A stretch of DNA of 10,189 nt from Candidatus Hydrogenedentota bacterium (GTDB taxonomy: Bacteria > Hydrogenedentota > Hydrogenedentia > Hydrogenedentales > JAEUWI01): NCBI GenBank assembly GCA_030430835.1, contig JAUIKJ010000072.1:1-10189 (forward strand), read 5' to 3'. The notes beneath the pieces are model-generated. The model saw nothing but the letters and a program-made list of their open reading frames with translations. It did not search any database and was not told where the DNA came from. Positions 1 to 6,568 of this stretch are shown piece after piece (position 1 is the first letter of the stretch; each line of letters opens with the position of its first letter). The translations under genes and the position numbers were made by a program.

Positions 1-1
1 G

Positions 2-61
2 ATACCTGGGTTCATTGATGTGAAAGACACAATTTCCCTCGTAGATGATTACTTGTTTTGA
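2..61 (+). CDS. C-terminal end of an unidentified protein (partial)
   Basis: An open frame enters from the left edge and ends at TGA 59-61. The last 19 residues start IPGFIDVKD and end DDYLF. A rho-independent terminator follows 16 bp later, as expected for the end of a real transcription unit. The fragment is too short to assign a family. Its codons are AT-rich, unlike every other gene in the window, so it probably belongs to a segment of different origin. It points toward the truncated sugar transferase on the opposite strand. Confidence is moderate because only 60 bases are visible. Confidence 0.5.
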   Translation: MPGFIDVKDTISLVDDYLF

Positions 62-77
62 GGAAAGATAAATGATG

Positions 78-102
78 AAGCCCGGATTTTCCCGGGCTTT
101 TT
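78..102 (+). terminator. Rho-independent terminator
   Basis: An 8-bp perfect stem, AAGCCCGG (78-85) and CCGGGCTT (92-99), encloses a 6-base loop and runs into a T tract (98-102). On the plus strand it is a textbook intrinsic terminator for the gene ending at 61. The minus-strand copy lacks a good U tract, so it should act mainly in one direction. Confidence 0.85.
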
Positions 103-188
103 AATGCTCAAAAAAATCGATTTCGTAATTAGTGTCGTCATGCTTGAAAGGAAAAAAGCAGAAAACGTAACTTTGTACAACTAAAAAA

Positions 189-1337
189 TCAAAAAACCAT
201 GGCTGATTCGAGGACCGCGTCGATGCGGTGCTTGCGAATAAAGGCGCCAACGGGGGTCACGCGCGGATCATTTGACCGCGCCAGCACGTGACCCGCGGCG
301 TCTTTCTCCTGGATGTCGTTGCGCATCGACCGGAACTTGTAGATCTTGAACTCGCGCCCCCCCCGGCCCACACGCGCCTGTGTGTAGAAGACCGGGCCGG
401 GCGAGGTCAGCTTCACGAGAATCGCCGTAACCACGCAGATGGGCGCGGCCAGAATCAGCCCGATGAGCGCGCTGGCGATGTCCATCGCCCGCTTGAGGTG
501 CACGTAGGGATAGGGCTGCCGCATGCCGGAAATCTCGACGAGGGGAATCCCGGCGAGTGCCTGCATGCGGCCCTGGTTGAAGAGCAGCAGATCTTCGATA
601 CCGGGATAGAGATAGACCCGCTCGAAGTGTTCCTCGCAGAAATGCAGGAGTTCGGCGGCACGGCCGCGGTGCTCGTCGTCCGCGAGCACGATCGCTTCTT
701 CCGGAACCCGGGCAAGGCGGGTCGAGGCCTCGGTCTCGAAGCGTTGCTTCAGATCGTCCAGACTGCTGTAGCGCGCGTCGGCGTGGATACCGGGGTCGCC
801 CGTGATGGCGGCGGCGATCCGGCGGCCTTCAGGCTCCGCGCCAAGCACGTAGAAACGCCGGTGAAGGGAGGCAAAGCGCAGAACGAAACTCGCGGCCGCC
901 GCGCGCCACGCGACCAGCAGGATCGCCGTGACCGGAATGCTCGCGATCAGTTCCCGCCGCGAGATGACGCGCCAGCCTTCGGGCAGCAGCGTGGACAGGG
1001 CCAACTGATGGAGCAGCGCCAGCCCGAGCGCGAGCAGGGTGTAATATACCGTATCGAAACGATCGGTCAGACGGCGCGAATCGTAGCACCCCAGCAGCAG
1101 CGCGCAAATCCCGAAGATCACCATGCAGGCAAGGCGGTCGCGCTGGAGGAGAAAGAGATCCGTGTAGGGCAGGTTCTGCAGCACGGTGAAGGAGGCAAAA
1201 CGCAGGCCAAAGGCGTAACAGACCATATCGGTCAGAAACACCAGTAGCAGTAGGCGGCGTTCTTCGATTCGTGCAAGCATGGCGCTACGCATTCTAACTG
1301 GCCGGGCAAGCGGCGCGCAGGTTGGCGCATCCGCCAT
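189..1337 (-). CDS. Polyprenyl glycosylphosphotransferase (initiating sugar transferase), C-terminally truncated
   Basis: Intact members of this family transfer a sugar-1-phosphate from a nucleotide sugar to undecaprenyl phosphate, starting exopolysaccharide or O-antigen synthesis at the inner membrane. This 382-residue product shows hydrophobic segments near residues 28-45, 70-85, 97-115 and 130-150, a soluble central domain, and then the start of the bacterial sugar transferase domain. That start includes KRAMDI (D286), SPGPVFY (312-318), QARVG and KFRSM (334-338), ending at RKHRID (D373). The family then normally reads DELPQ...GDMSLVGPRP. Here nine unrelated residues follow D373 and then a stop, so the second acid of the catalytic Asp-Glu pair and roughly the last half of the domain are missing. 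It is probably inactive. The ATG at 1337 lies 14 bp after the rfbD stop. ATGs at 1292 and 1280, closer to the first membrane segment, are also possible. It is third in the minus-strand operon. The family call is sure; the start is not. Confidence 0.85.
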   Translation of the reverse strand: MADAPTCAPLARPVRMRSAMLARIEERRLLLLVFLTDMVCYAFGLRFASFTVLQNLPYTDLFLLQRDRLACMVIFGICALLLGCYDSRRLTDRFDTVYYTLLALGLALLHQLALSTLLPEGWRVISRRELIASIPVTAILLVAWRAAAASFVLRFASLHRRFYVLGAEPEGRRIAAAITGDPGIHADARYSSLDDLKQRFETEASTRLARVPEEAIVLADDEHRGRAAELLHFCEEHFERVYLYPGIEDLLLFNQGRMQALAGIPLVEISGMRQPYPYVHLKRAMDIASALIGLILAAPICVVTAILVKLTSPGPVFYTQARVGRGGREFKIYKFRSMRNDIQEKDAAGHVLARSNDPRVTPVGAFIRKHRIDAVLESAMVF

Positions 1338-1351
1338 GTCGGGCGTTGGCG

Positions 1352-2218
1352 TCACGACAGCGTGGCGAGGTAGGCCTTCAGCGCCTCGCGCCAATGCGGA
1401 AGTGTGTCCAAATCCTGATCCTGCGCATGCTTGTTTTGCAACACCGAGTAACTCGGCCGCTTCACCGTCGACTGGAAGTCGGCGTTGGTCGCCTCGACCA
1501 GGTTCACCTCAGTGCCGGTTTCCTCGAAGATGGCCTTCGCGAAATCGAACCAGGAGCATTCGCCCTGGCAGGTGGCGTGGTACAGGCCCGGCGCGCCCTT
1601 CTCCGCCAGCAGACGCATCTGCTTGGCGAGGGCGATGGTGTAGGTCGGCGTGGTGAATTCGTCGGTCACCACCTTCACCTCGGGGCGCGTCGCGGCGAGG
1701 TGCAGCATGGTGCCCACGAAGTTGCGGCCGCCCTTCGCGCGGCACGGTGCCGGACCATAGATCGCCGCGGTGCGCACGATGATGTGGTTCGGGCAGGCCG
1801 CGGCAATCAGATGCTCGCCGGCGAGCTTGCTGGCGGCATAGACGTTGAGCGGCTGCGGCAAATCGCTCTCGACATAGGGGCGGCTGCCACCGTCGCCGAA
1901 GACATAGTCCGTGCTGACGTGAATCAGCCGCGCGCCGACCCGGTCACAGGCCAGCGCGAGATACCGGGAACCCGTCGCATTCACCGCAAAGGCAAAGCCG
2001 GGATCCTCTTCGCACTGCGGCACGTTGTGCGCCGCTGCGGCGTTGTACACAAAATCCGGCTTGATCTCGTCGATCAGCGCATCGACCTGATCCTGCTTCG
2101 TAATGTCGAGCAGATGGCCGCTGCCGTCGAGGTCCGCGCGATGCACCTCGGCGTCGGCGAACTCGCCGCACAATTCCGTACCCAGTTGGCCTTCGGCGCC
2201 GGTGACGAGAATCTTCAT
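1352..2218 (-). CDS. rfbD: dTDP-4-dehydrorhamnose reductase
   Basis: This NADPH-dependent cytosolic enzyme reduces dTDP-4-dehydro-L-rhamnose to dTDP-L-rhamnose, the last step of activated rhamnose synthesis (RmlD/RfbD, extended SDR superfamily). The 288-residue product matches the family's usual length of about 290. It shows the Rossmann motif GAEGQLG (residues 7-13), NAAAAH near 59-64, STDYVF (102-107) with the conserved Thr, and the catalytic YAASK (Y127, K131) followed by LAGEH. The start MKILVTG is chosen because it is the canonical N-terminus and its ATG shares one base with the upstream epimerase stop (TAATG), which suggests translational coupling. The rmlA, rmlB and rmlC partners are not in the window, so they must lie elsewhere, or the true substrate may be a related 4-keto-6-deoxy sugar nucleotide. 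Family confidence is high; exact substrate less so. Confidence 0.9.
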   Translation of the reverse strand: MKILVTGAEGQLGTELCGEFADAEVHRADLDGSGHLLDITKQDQVDALIDEIKPDFVYNAAAAHNVPQCEEDPGFAFAVNATGSRYLALACDRVGARLIHVSTDYVFGDGGSRPYVESDLPQPLNVYAASKLAGEHLIAAACPNHIIVRTAAIYGPAPCRAKGGRNFVGTMLHLAATRPEVKVVTDEFTTPTYTIALAKQMRLLAEKGAPGLYHATCQGECSWFDFAKAIFEETGTEVNLVEATNADFQSTVKRPSYSVLQNKHAQDQDLDTLPHWREALKAYLATLS

Positions 2219-3240
2219 TAGAAAATAGATCCCAGACGTTTGAGGTGATCCTGCATCTCGACGAGCTGCTCGAGCCACTTGATGTTGTAGTAGCGCGGGT
2301 TGTGGAAGTCCTTGTTGATGCCCTGCTGCACCTTCTGCGCGATCTCGCGGGCGGACTCGTCCACATTGCGGCGCGTGCGGAATCCGGTGGCCTGCGTGAT
2401 TTTGTCGCCGCTCACGCGGTAGTCGCGGGCGGTCTGACTGCCGTATTCGACGTTGATCTTCACGTCCACGATACCCTCAAGCGCCTTGGATACCCAGTGC
2501 GCCAGCTCGAGGATGCGGTAATTCTTGTGCGAAAGGTTGAAGACCTGACCGCCGACCTGTTCCATCGGCGCCTGAAGGCAGGCCAGGTAGCACTTGGCCA
2601 CGTCGGTAACGTCGACCATCGGGCGCCACATCTCGCCGCCGCAGTGTACGGTGAGCTCGCCGGTTTCGAAGGCACACTTCACAAAGGTGTTCACCACCAG
2701 GTCGTAGCGCATGCGCGGGCTCCAGCCGTAGACCGTGCCCTGACGCAGAATGACCGGCTGGAAGTTGTCGTCCGCCATGTCGAGCAGGATCTCTTCGGCG
2801 GCGCGCTTGCTGGTGGCGTAGGCCGCGCGCGGCTCCAGCGGGGAATCCTCGTTCTGCAGCGCGTCTTCGGCCATCATGCCGCGGTCATAGACCGAGCAGC
2901 TCGAGGCGAAGATGAAGCGCTTCACGCCCTTCGACTTGCAGGCCTCGGCGATTGCCTGGGTCGCATCGGTGTTCAGGCGCTTGTTGGCGTCGGGATTGAA
3001 CTCGGCGGTCGGATCGTTGCTCAGGCCGGCCAGGTGCACCACGGCCTCGACGCCGTCGAGCCACGCTTCATCCCAGTTGAGGATGTCGCCTTCGACCACG
3101 TCCACCCGGTTGCGTACGTCCGCAAGAGGGTAGTCGCCGTACAGAAATTTGTCCAGCACGCGGACCGCAAAGCCCTTGTCCAACAGTTCCCGAACGGCAA
3201 CTGCGCCAATATATCCTGCCCCACCAGTAAGCAAAATCAT
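2218..3240 (-). CDS. NAD-dependent sugar-nucleotide epimerase/dehydratase (extended SDR)
   Basis: A 340-residue cytosolic extended-SDR enzyme that probably modifies an NDP-sugar (epimerisation, dehydration or reduction) for the polysaccharide made here. Visible motifs are GGAGYIG (residues 6-12, NAD binding), HLAGLSNDP near 69-77, the SSCSVY serine motif (113-118), the catalytic pair Y141 and K145 in YATSK, RQGTVYGW near 166-172, and RPMVDVTDVA (206-215), typical of WcaG/GalE-like enzymes. The start ATG at 3240 begins MILLTGG directly before the Rossmann fold. A purine-rich GGGACAAG sits about 8 bp upstream. It is first in the minus-strand operon and is coupled to rfbD by a TAATG overlap. The sequence does not tell UDP-glucose 4-epimerase from other activities, so I give no symbol. 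Confidence 0.88.
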   Translation of the reverse strand: MILLTGGAGYIGAVAVRELLDKGFAVRVLDKFLYGDYPLADVRNRVDVVEGDILNWDEAWLDGVEAVVHLAGLSNDPTAEFNPDANKRLNTDATQAIAEACKSKGVKRFIFASSCSVYDRGMMAEDALQNEDSPLEPRAAYATSKRAAEEILLDMADDNFQPVILRQGTVYGWSPRMRYDLVVNTFVKCAFETGELTVHCGGEMWRPMVDVTDVAKCYLACLQAPMEQVGGQVFNLSHKNYRILELAHWVSKALEGIVDVKINVEYGSQTARDYRVSGDKITQATGFRTRRNVDESAREIAQKVQQGINKDFHNPRYYNIKWLEQLVEMQDHLKRLGSIF

Positions 3241-3310
3241 GATTCTTGTCCCGTAGTGCCCGTTGAAAAATTACGGCGAACAGGACTGTCCGCCGCCAGA
3301 AAGTTGGGAA

Positions 3311-3340
3311 AGTATGCCATATGAGTTTTGGATCGGGCAA
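3311..3340 (-). promoter_or_regulatory. Candidate sigma70 promoter for the epimerase-rfbD-sugar transferase operon
   Basis: On the minus strand, TTGCCC (3340-3335) is followed after 18 bp by CATACT (3316-3311). Transcription would start near 3304, giving a leader of about 64 bases before the epimerase ATG at 3240. The match is moderate and I have no other evidence for it. Confidence 0.4.
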
Positions 3341-3401
3341 ACTACGCCGATTTTTTGGGGTTGGTGTGGTGGGTGCCGGCCATGGCGGCGGGGCCGCGTG
3401 T

Positions 3402-3407
3402 TATACT
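3402..3407 (+). promoter_or_regulatory. Candidate -10 element for the glycosyltransferase-flippase operon
   Basis: TATACT stands out in a very GC-rich stretch, 34 bp upstream of the GTG chosen as the glycosyltransferase start. I see no good -35 at 16-18 bp, so this may be a regulated or alternative-sigma promoter, or chance. If transcription starts near 3414, all in-frame ATG codons upstream of that are excluded, which supports the GTG at 3442. Confidence 0.35.
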
Positions 3408-3441
3408 CCGGCGCGTTCTGCACAACCCCTTCCGTGACACC

Positions 3442-4599
3442 GTGATCGACTCCACTATCCGAATCGCCGCCGACCTCAGTTGTCTCGCTGCCCAGCCCCT
3501 CACGGGCGTGGGCTACTACACGCGCGACCTCTTCGCGGCGCTGCTGCGGCATTGCCCGGAGGTAGAACTGCGGATCTTCGCGGGTTCCGCGCAGGCGCCC
3601 AGCCCGGCCCTGAAGGAACTGGGGGCGCGGGCGGCGGGATTTTACCCCCTGCGCCTGCCAACCCGCCTGCGTCTGGCGGCCTGGACCCGCCTCGGCTGGC
3701 CCCCCATCGAGACCTTCACCGGCACGGCGGACCTGGTTCACGGCGGTTTCCACGCGTTGCCGCCATCGCGCGGTGTGCCGCGATTGGTCACGGTCTTCGA
3801 CGTGACCGCGCTGCGCAACCCGGAGACACACACGGCGGCGACGGTGGCGGTACACCGGCAGTTGCTGGAACATGCGGTGCCGCGTGCGGACGGCGTACTC
3901 GCGATTTCGGAGAGCGCACGGCAGGACGTGATCGAACTCTTCGGTGCGGACCCGGATCGGGTGCATGTCGTCTATGGCGGCATCAACCTGGAAGAGTTCG
4001 CCACGCGGCCGGCGGAAGAGGAACTCGCCGCAACCCGCGCGCGCTTCGGCATTCATGAGAGCTATCTTCTCCACCTCGGCACCCTCGAACCGCGCAAGAA
4101 TATCCCGCGCCTGCTCGATGCCTACGCGCGGGTGCGCGACACACGACCGGACACGCCGCAACTGGTGCTTGCGGGCGGTGAGGGCTGGGGCGCGGACGCG
4201 ATTCATGCCGCGCTTGCGCAACACCAACTCGGCGATGCGGTCGCGTGCACGGGATACCTCGACCGCGCCGACGCGGTACGGCTGCTTCATGGCGCACGCG
4301 GCTTTGTCTATCCCTCGCTCTACGAAGGCTTCGGCCTTCCCGTGCTTGAGGCGATGGCCTGCCGGGTGCCGGTGCTGACCTCGAATGTGTCGTCGCTGCC
4401 GGAAGTCATCGGCACGCACGGCGTGCTGCTCGAACCGGAGAATGTGGACGCCATCGCGGCGGGGCTGCATGCCTTGCTGGACGGCGCGGGCGACGTGGCC
4501 GCGGCGGCGGAACGCGCGAAGACCTTCACCTGGGAAGCCAGTGCGAAGACGCAGGCGAAGCTCTACCGGCAATACGCCGGAGGGTCGCAACGTGGCTAG
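3442..4599 (+). CDS. GT4-family glycosyltransferase
   Basis: A GT-B fold glycosyltransferase (385 residues) that would add a sugar, often mannose or a related hexose, from a nucleotide donor to the lipid-linked glycan on the cytoplasmic face of the membrane. The N-terminal half has the acceptor-side TGVGYYTRDL near residues 20-29 and VTVFDVTALRNPE. The C-terminal half has LGTLEPRKN (R218 and K219, donor phosphate binding), VLAGG, and the GT4 signature EGFGLPVLE (E295 and E303, the EX7E pair), then PVLTSNVSSLPEV. GTG 3442 is chosen because family homology starts at once (IRIAADLS) and the residues upstream look non-coding. An ATG at 3382 or 3328 would add 20 or 38 residues. Its 3' end overlaps the flippase start by 8 bp, so the two are in one operon. 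Acceptor and donor cannot be read from sequence. Confidence 0.88.
   Translation: MIDSTIRIAADLSCLAAQPLTGVGYYTRDLFAALLRHCPEVELRIFAGSAQAPSPALKELGARAAGFYPLRLPTRLRLAAWTRLGWPPIETFTGTADLVHGGFHALPPSRGVPRLVTVFDVTALRNPETHTAATVAVHRQLLEHAVPRADGVLAISESARQDVIELFGADPDRVHVVYGGINLEEFATRPAEEELAATRARFGIHESYLLHLGTLEPRKNIPRLLDAYARVRDTRPDTPQLVLAGGEGWGADAIHAALAQHQLGDAVACTGYLDRADAVRLLHGARGFVYPSLYEGFGLPVLEAMACRVPVLTSNVSSLPEVIGTHGVLLEPENVDAIAAGLHALLDGAGDVAAAAERAKTFTWEASAKTQAKLYRQYAGGSQRG
4579..4584 (+). promoter_or_regulatory. Strong ribosome binding site fixing the flippase start
   Basis: GGAGGG lies 7 bases before the GTG at 4592, inside the end of the glycosyltransferase gene. It is the best Shine-Dalgarno sequence in the window and supports GTG 4592 rather than a later ATG as the flippase start. 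Confidence 0.75.
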
Positions 4600-6088
4600 G
4601 GATACCGCCACAGGCAGCGCGTCGCGCGTGGGGATGAACCTCGGCGCGCTGGTGATCGCGCGTGTCGCAGGGCTCGCACTGAGCCTTATTCAGAGCGGTA
4701 TCATCTTCCGCAGCCTCAGCGTGGACAACGCGCTGGACGAGACCGGAGTCTTCGGCTATACCCTTGCCTTCGCCTCCTTCTTCACCGTCTTCGCCACCTT
4801 CGGGATCCAGCGGCTGCTCGTGCGCGATATCGCACGCGATCCATCCATTGCATGGACCCAGGCCTGGACCGCGCTGGGCACGATCACGCTCTTGTCGCTG
4901 CTGTGTCTTGGCGCCATCGGGTTGTCGTTGGTGCTGGTAAATGAACCCTTCGGCACGGTGCAGGCCGCACTGCTCGCCGGTGCGTCCGTGGTGTTCCTAT
5001 GGGCGGTGCAACAACCCTTCGAGTCGCTACTGGTCGCCCGCGAACGCATGGGCCTCGTGGCGCTGGTCTACTTCATCGTCTCCGTGCTCAAGCTCGCGTC
5101 GGTCTTCGTGGTGATGCGCGGGCTGCACACCGCCGCCGCCGCGCACGGCGCGATTCTGATCGCGAACGCCATCGGCTTCGTGGTCATGGCGGCCATCGTC
5201 TTCCGCGTGTGCGGCTGGGAACGCCCCCGCTTTCGTCCGGCACTTGCCATGGCGCAGGTGCAGGAGTGCCTCCCCTTCGCCGCCGCGATGCTCTTCAGCC
5301 TCGCCTATTTCAAGTCGGACATGTTGATGCTACGCCACCTCGCGGACGAAGCGGCCGCGGGCCAGTACACCCCCGCGCAACGCCTGATGGAACCATTGCT
5401 CATGGTGGCCGCGCTTTGGGGCACGGCGGTGTTCCCCGCGCTCTGCCGCCTCGCCCACACGGCGGAAGACCAGTACCGTCAACTCAAGACGAGCTCTGTG
5501 CGCATGGCGCTTATCGCCGCCTTTCCGATGGCCGCCGGACTCGCCCTGCTCGCCGAGCCGGTGGTCGCGCTGCTCGCGGGTGATGCCGACCTCTTCCACG
5601 AAGCGGTCGGTGTGCTGCGGATTCTTGCCTGTGTCGTACCTTTTTTCTACCTCAACAGTCTCGGCCAGGAATTCTTTTACGCCGCACACCGCAACGGCTT
5701 CGTGGTCGTGTGCTATGCCGCGGCGGCGGCGGTCAGTATCGGCGGCAATCTCATCGCCATTCCGCTGCTTGGCGTCGCCGGGGTCGGCGGGGTGGCGCTC
5801 GCGGCGAACGGCCTGATCAGCGTGCTCTTTCTCGCCGCGATGCGCCGTGAACTCGGCGGGATGCACCTTCCCACGCTGATCGCGAAGATCGCTGCGGCAT
5901 GCGCGGGCATGGGCGTCGTCACCTGGATCGCGGCGCCCTACTCGCTCGTCGGCGGCGTGATCGCGGGCGGCGTGGTCTACGCCGCGCTCATCTGGATCCT
6001 GCGCGCCTTCAATCCCCTGGAGCAGGGCTTGGTGGATGCATTGCTCCTGCGCGTACCGGGCCTGCGGGTGCTGGCGCGGACGCGTTAA
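4592..6088 (+). CDS. Polysaccharide flippase, Wzx/MOP superfamily
   Basis: A multi-pass inner-membrane protein of 498 residues that probably flips undecaprenyl-linked oligosaccharide to the periplasm. The product is hydrophobic nearly throughout, with about 12-14 predicted membrane segments. It has features typical of RfbX/Wzx proteins: GVFGYTLAFASFF and FGIQRLLVRDIARD near the N-terminus, and SDMLML...AGQYTPAQRLMEPLL in the middle, matching the family pattern with a charged residue in a central helix followed by GxYxxAxRL. Length is close to the usual 420-510. The GTG start has a strong GGAGGG site 7 bases upstream and overlaps the glycosyltransferase stop, which implies translational coupling. 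No Wzy polymerase or chain-length regulator is in the window. Its TAA shares bases with the tspO stop on the other strand. Confidence 0.88.
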   Translation: MARDTATGSASRVGMNLGALVIARVAGLALSLIQSGIIFRSLSVDNALDETGVFGYTLAFASFFTVFATFGIQRLLVRDIARDPSIAWTQAWTALGTITLLSLLCLGAIGLSLVLVNEPFGTVQAALLAGASVVFLWAVQQPFESLLVARERMGLVALVYFIVSVLKLASVFVVMRGLHTAAAAHGAILIANAIGFVVMAAIVFRVCGWERPRFRPALAMAQVQECLPFAAAMLFSLAYFKSDMLMLRHLADEAAAGQYTPAQRLMEPLLMVAALWGTAVFPALCRLAHTAEDQYRQLKTSSVRMALIAAFPMAAGLALLAEPVVALLAGDADLFHEAVGVLRILACVVPFFYLNSLGQEFFYAAHRNGFVVVCYAAAAAVSIGGNLIAIPLLGVAGVGGVALAANGLISVLFLAAMRRELGGMHLPTLIAKIAAACAGMGVVTWIAAPYSLVGGVIAGGVVYAALIWILRAFNPLEQGLVDALLLRVPGLRVLARTR

Positions 6089-6564
6089 AGGTTCATCCGC
6101 CACAGCGTGAAATTGAGAAACGCGGCGAAACCGACCCACGCGAAGTAGGGCACGAAGAGCAGCGCGGCCACGCGGGATATCGGCCAGAAGAGCACGATAC
6201 AGACGCCGATGAGTGCTTCGAGAAGCAATATCTCAGCGAAGGCCAGGCCCATGCGGTGCCAGCCGAAAAAGAGGCAGGTCCAGATCGCGTTGAGCACAAG
6301 CTGCAGCCCGTAGACCGATAGGGCCAGATCGGCGTGGTGCGCGTAGCGGCGCCGGTAGATGAGCCACGCGGCGATGGCCATGCAGAGGTAGAGCGTGGTC
6401 CAGACGGGCCCGAAGATCCAGTTGGGGGGATTCCACGCGGGCTTGTTGAGTTCCGCGTACCATTCGCCCGGCCCGAAGATTGCCCCAAATGCGGCGGTGG
6501 TGAACACGAGCAGCACGCTACCGAGGAGGGTAAGAACTTCCTTTGTCCAGCCGGGCAGTTTCAT
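6085..6564 (-). CDS. tspO: TspO/MBR family tryptophan-rich sensory protein
   Basis: A small membrane protein (159 residues, five predicted helices) of the TspO/peripheral benzodiazepine receptor family, which binds porphyrins and is linked to light, oxygen and oxidative-stress responses in bacteria. The family blocks are clear: WYAELNKPAWNPPNWIFGPVW and LYLCMAIAAWLIY in helices 1-2, LNAIWTCLFFGWH in helix 3, and PYFAWVGFAAFLNFTLW near the C-terminus. The start MKLPGW is chosen because it gives the normal length and its ATG lies 4 bp after the photolyase stop; the frame upstream only shadows that gene. It has no strong ribosome binding site of its own, so translation is probably coupled to the photolyase. 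The C-terminal TAA overlaps the convergent flippase stop. Family assignment is very secure; the ligand is inferred. Confidence 0.95.
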   Translation of the reverse strand: MKLPGWTKEVLTLLGSVLLVFTTAAFGAIFGPGEWYAELNKPAWNPPNWIFGPVWTTLYLCMAIAAWLIYRRRYAHHADLALSVYGLQLVLNAIWTCLFFGWHRMGLAFAEILLLEALIGVCIVLFWPISRVAALLFVPYFAWVGFAAFLNFTLWRMNL

Positions 6565-6568
6565 GGCG

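Larger units (their letters stand above)
1..218. other. Low-GC block of different composition, abutting the sugar transferase
   Basis: Positions 1-210 are about 36% GC by my count, with A and T runs, while the rest of the window is clearly GC-rich. Homology of the minus-strand sugar transferase to its family stops at about 218/219, exactly where the composition changes. The block contains a plus-strand gene end, a terminator (78-102) and about 85 bp (103-188) with no recognisable gene. I see no complete insertion sequence or terminal repeat. Options are the edge of a mobile or transferred segment, a genomic rearrangement, or a chimeric assembly join. Confidence 0.6.

Noticed and set aside
173..180. 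TTGTACAA palindrome in the AT-rich block
   Set aside because: An 8-bp palindrome in AT-rich DNA is expected by chance; I found no matching inverted repeat to mark an insertion sequence end.
1338..1394. Extension of the sugar transferase to a TTG start at 1394
   Set aside because: It would overlap rfbD by 43 bp, needs a rare start codon, and adds residues with no family match.
2245..3324. Plus-strand open frame of 359 codons across the epimerase gene
   Set aside because: It is an antisense shadow of the epimerase with no motif of its own.
3328..3441. Extension of the glycosyltransferase to ATG 3328 or 3382
   Set aside because: The added 20-38 residues do not look like a GT4 N-terminus, and they would include the TATACT promoter element.
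3271..4611. Long minus-strand open frame (446 codons) opposite the GT4 glycosyltransferase
   Set aside because: It mirrors a well-supported gene, has an Arg/His/Gly-rich composition typical of an antisense frame in GC-rich DNA, and shows no recognisable motif.
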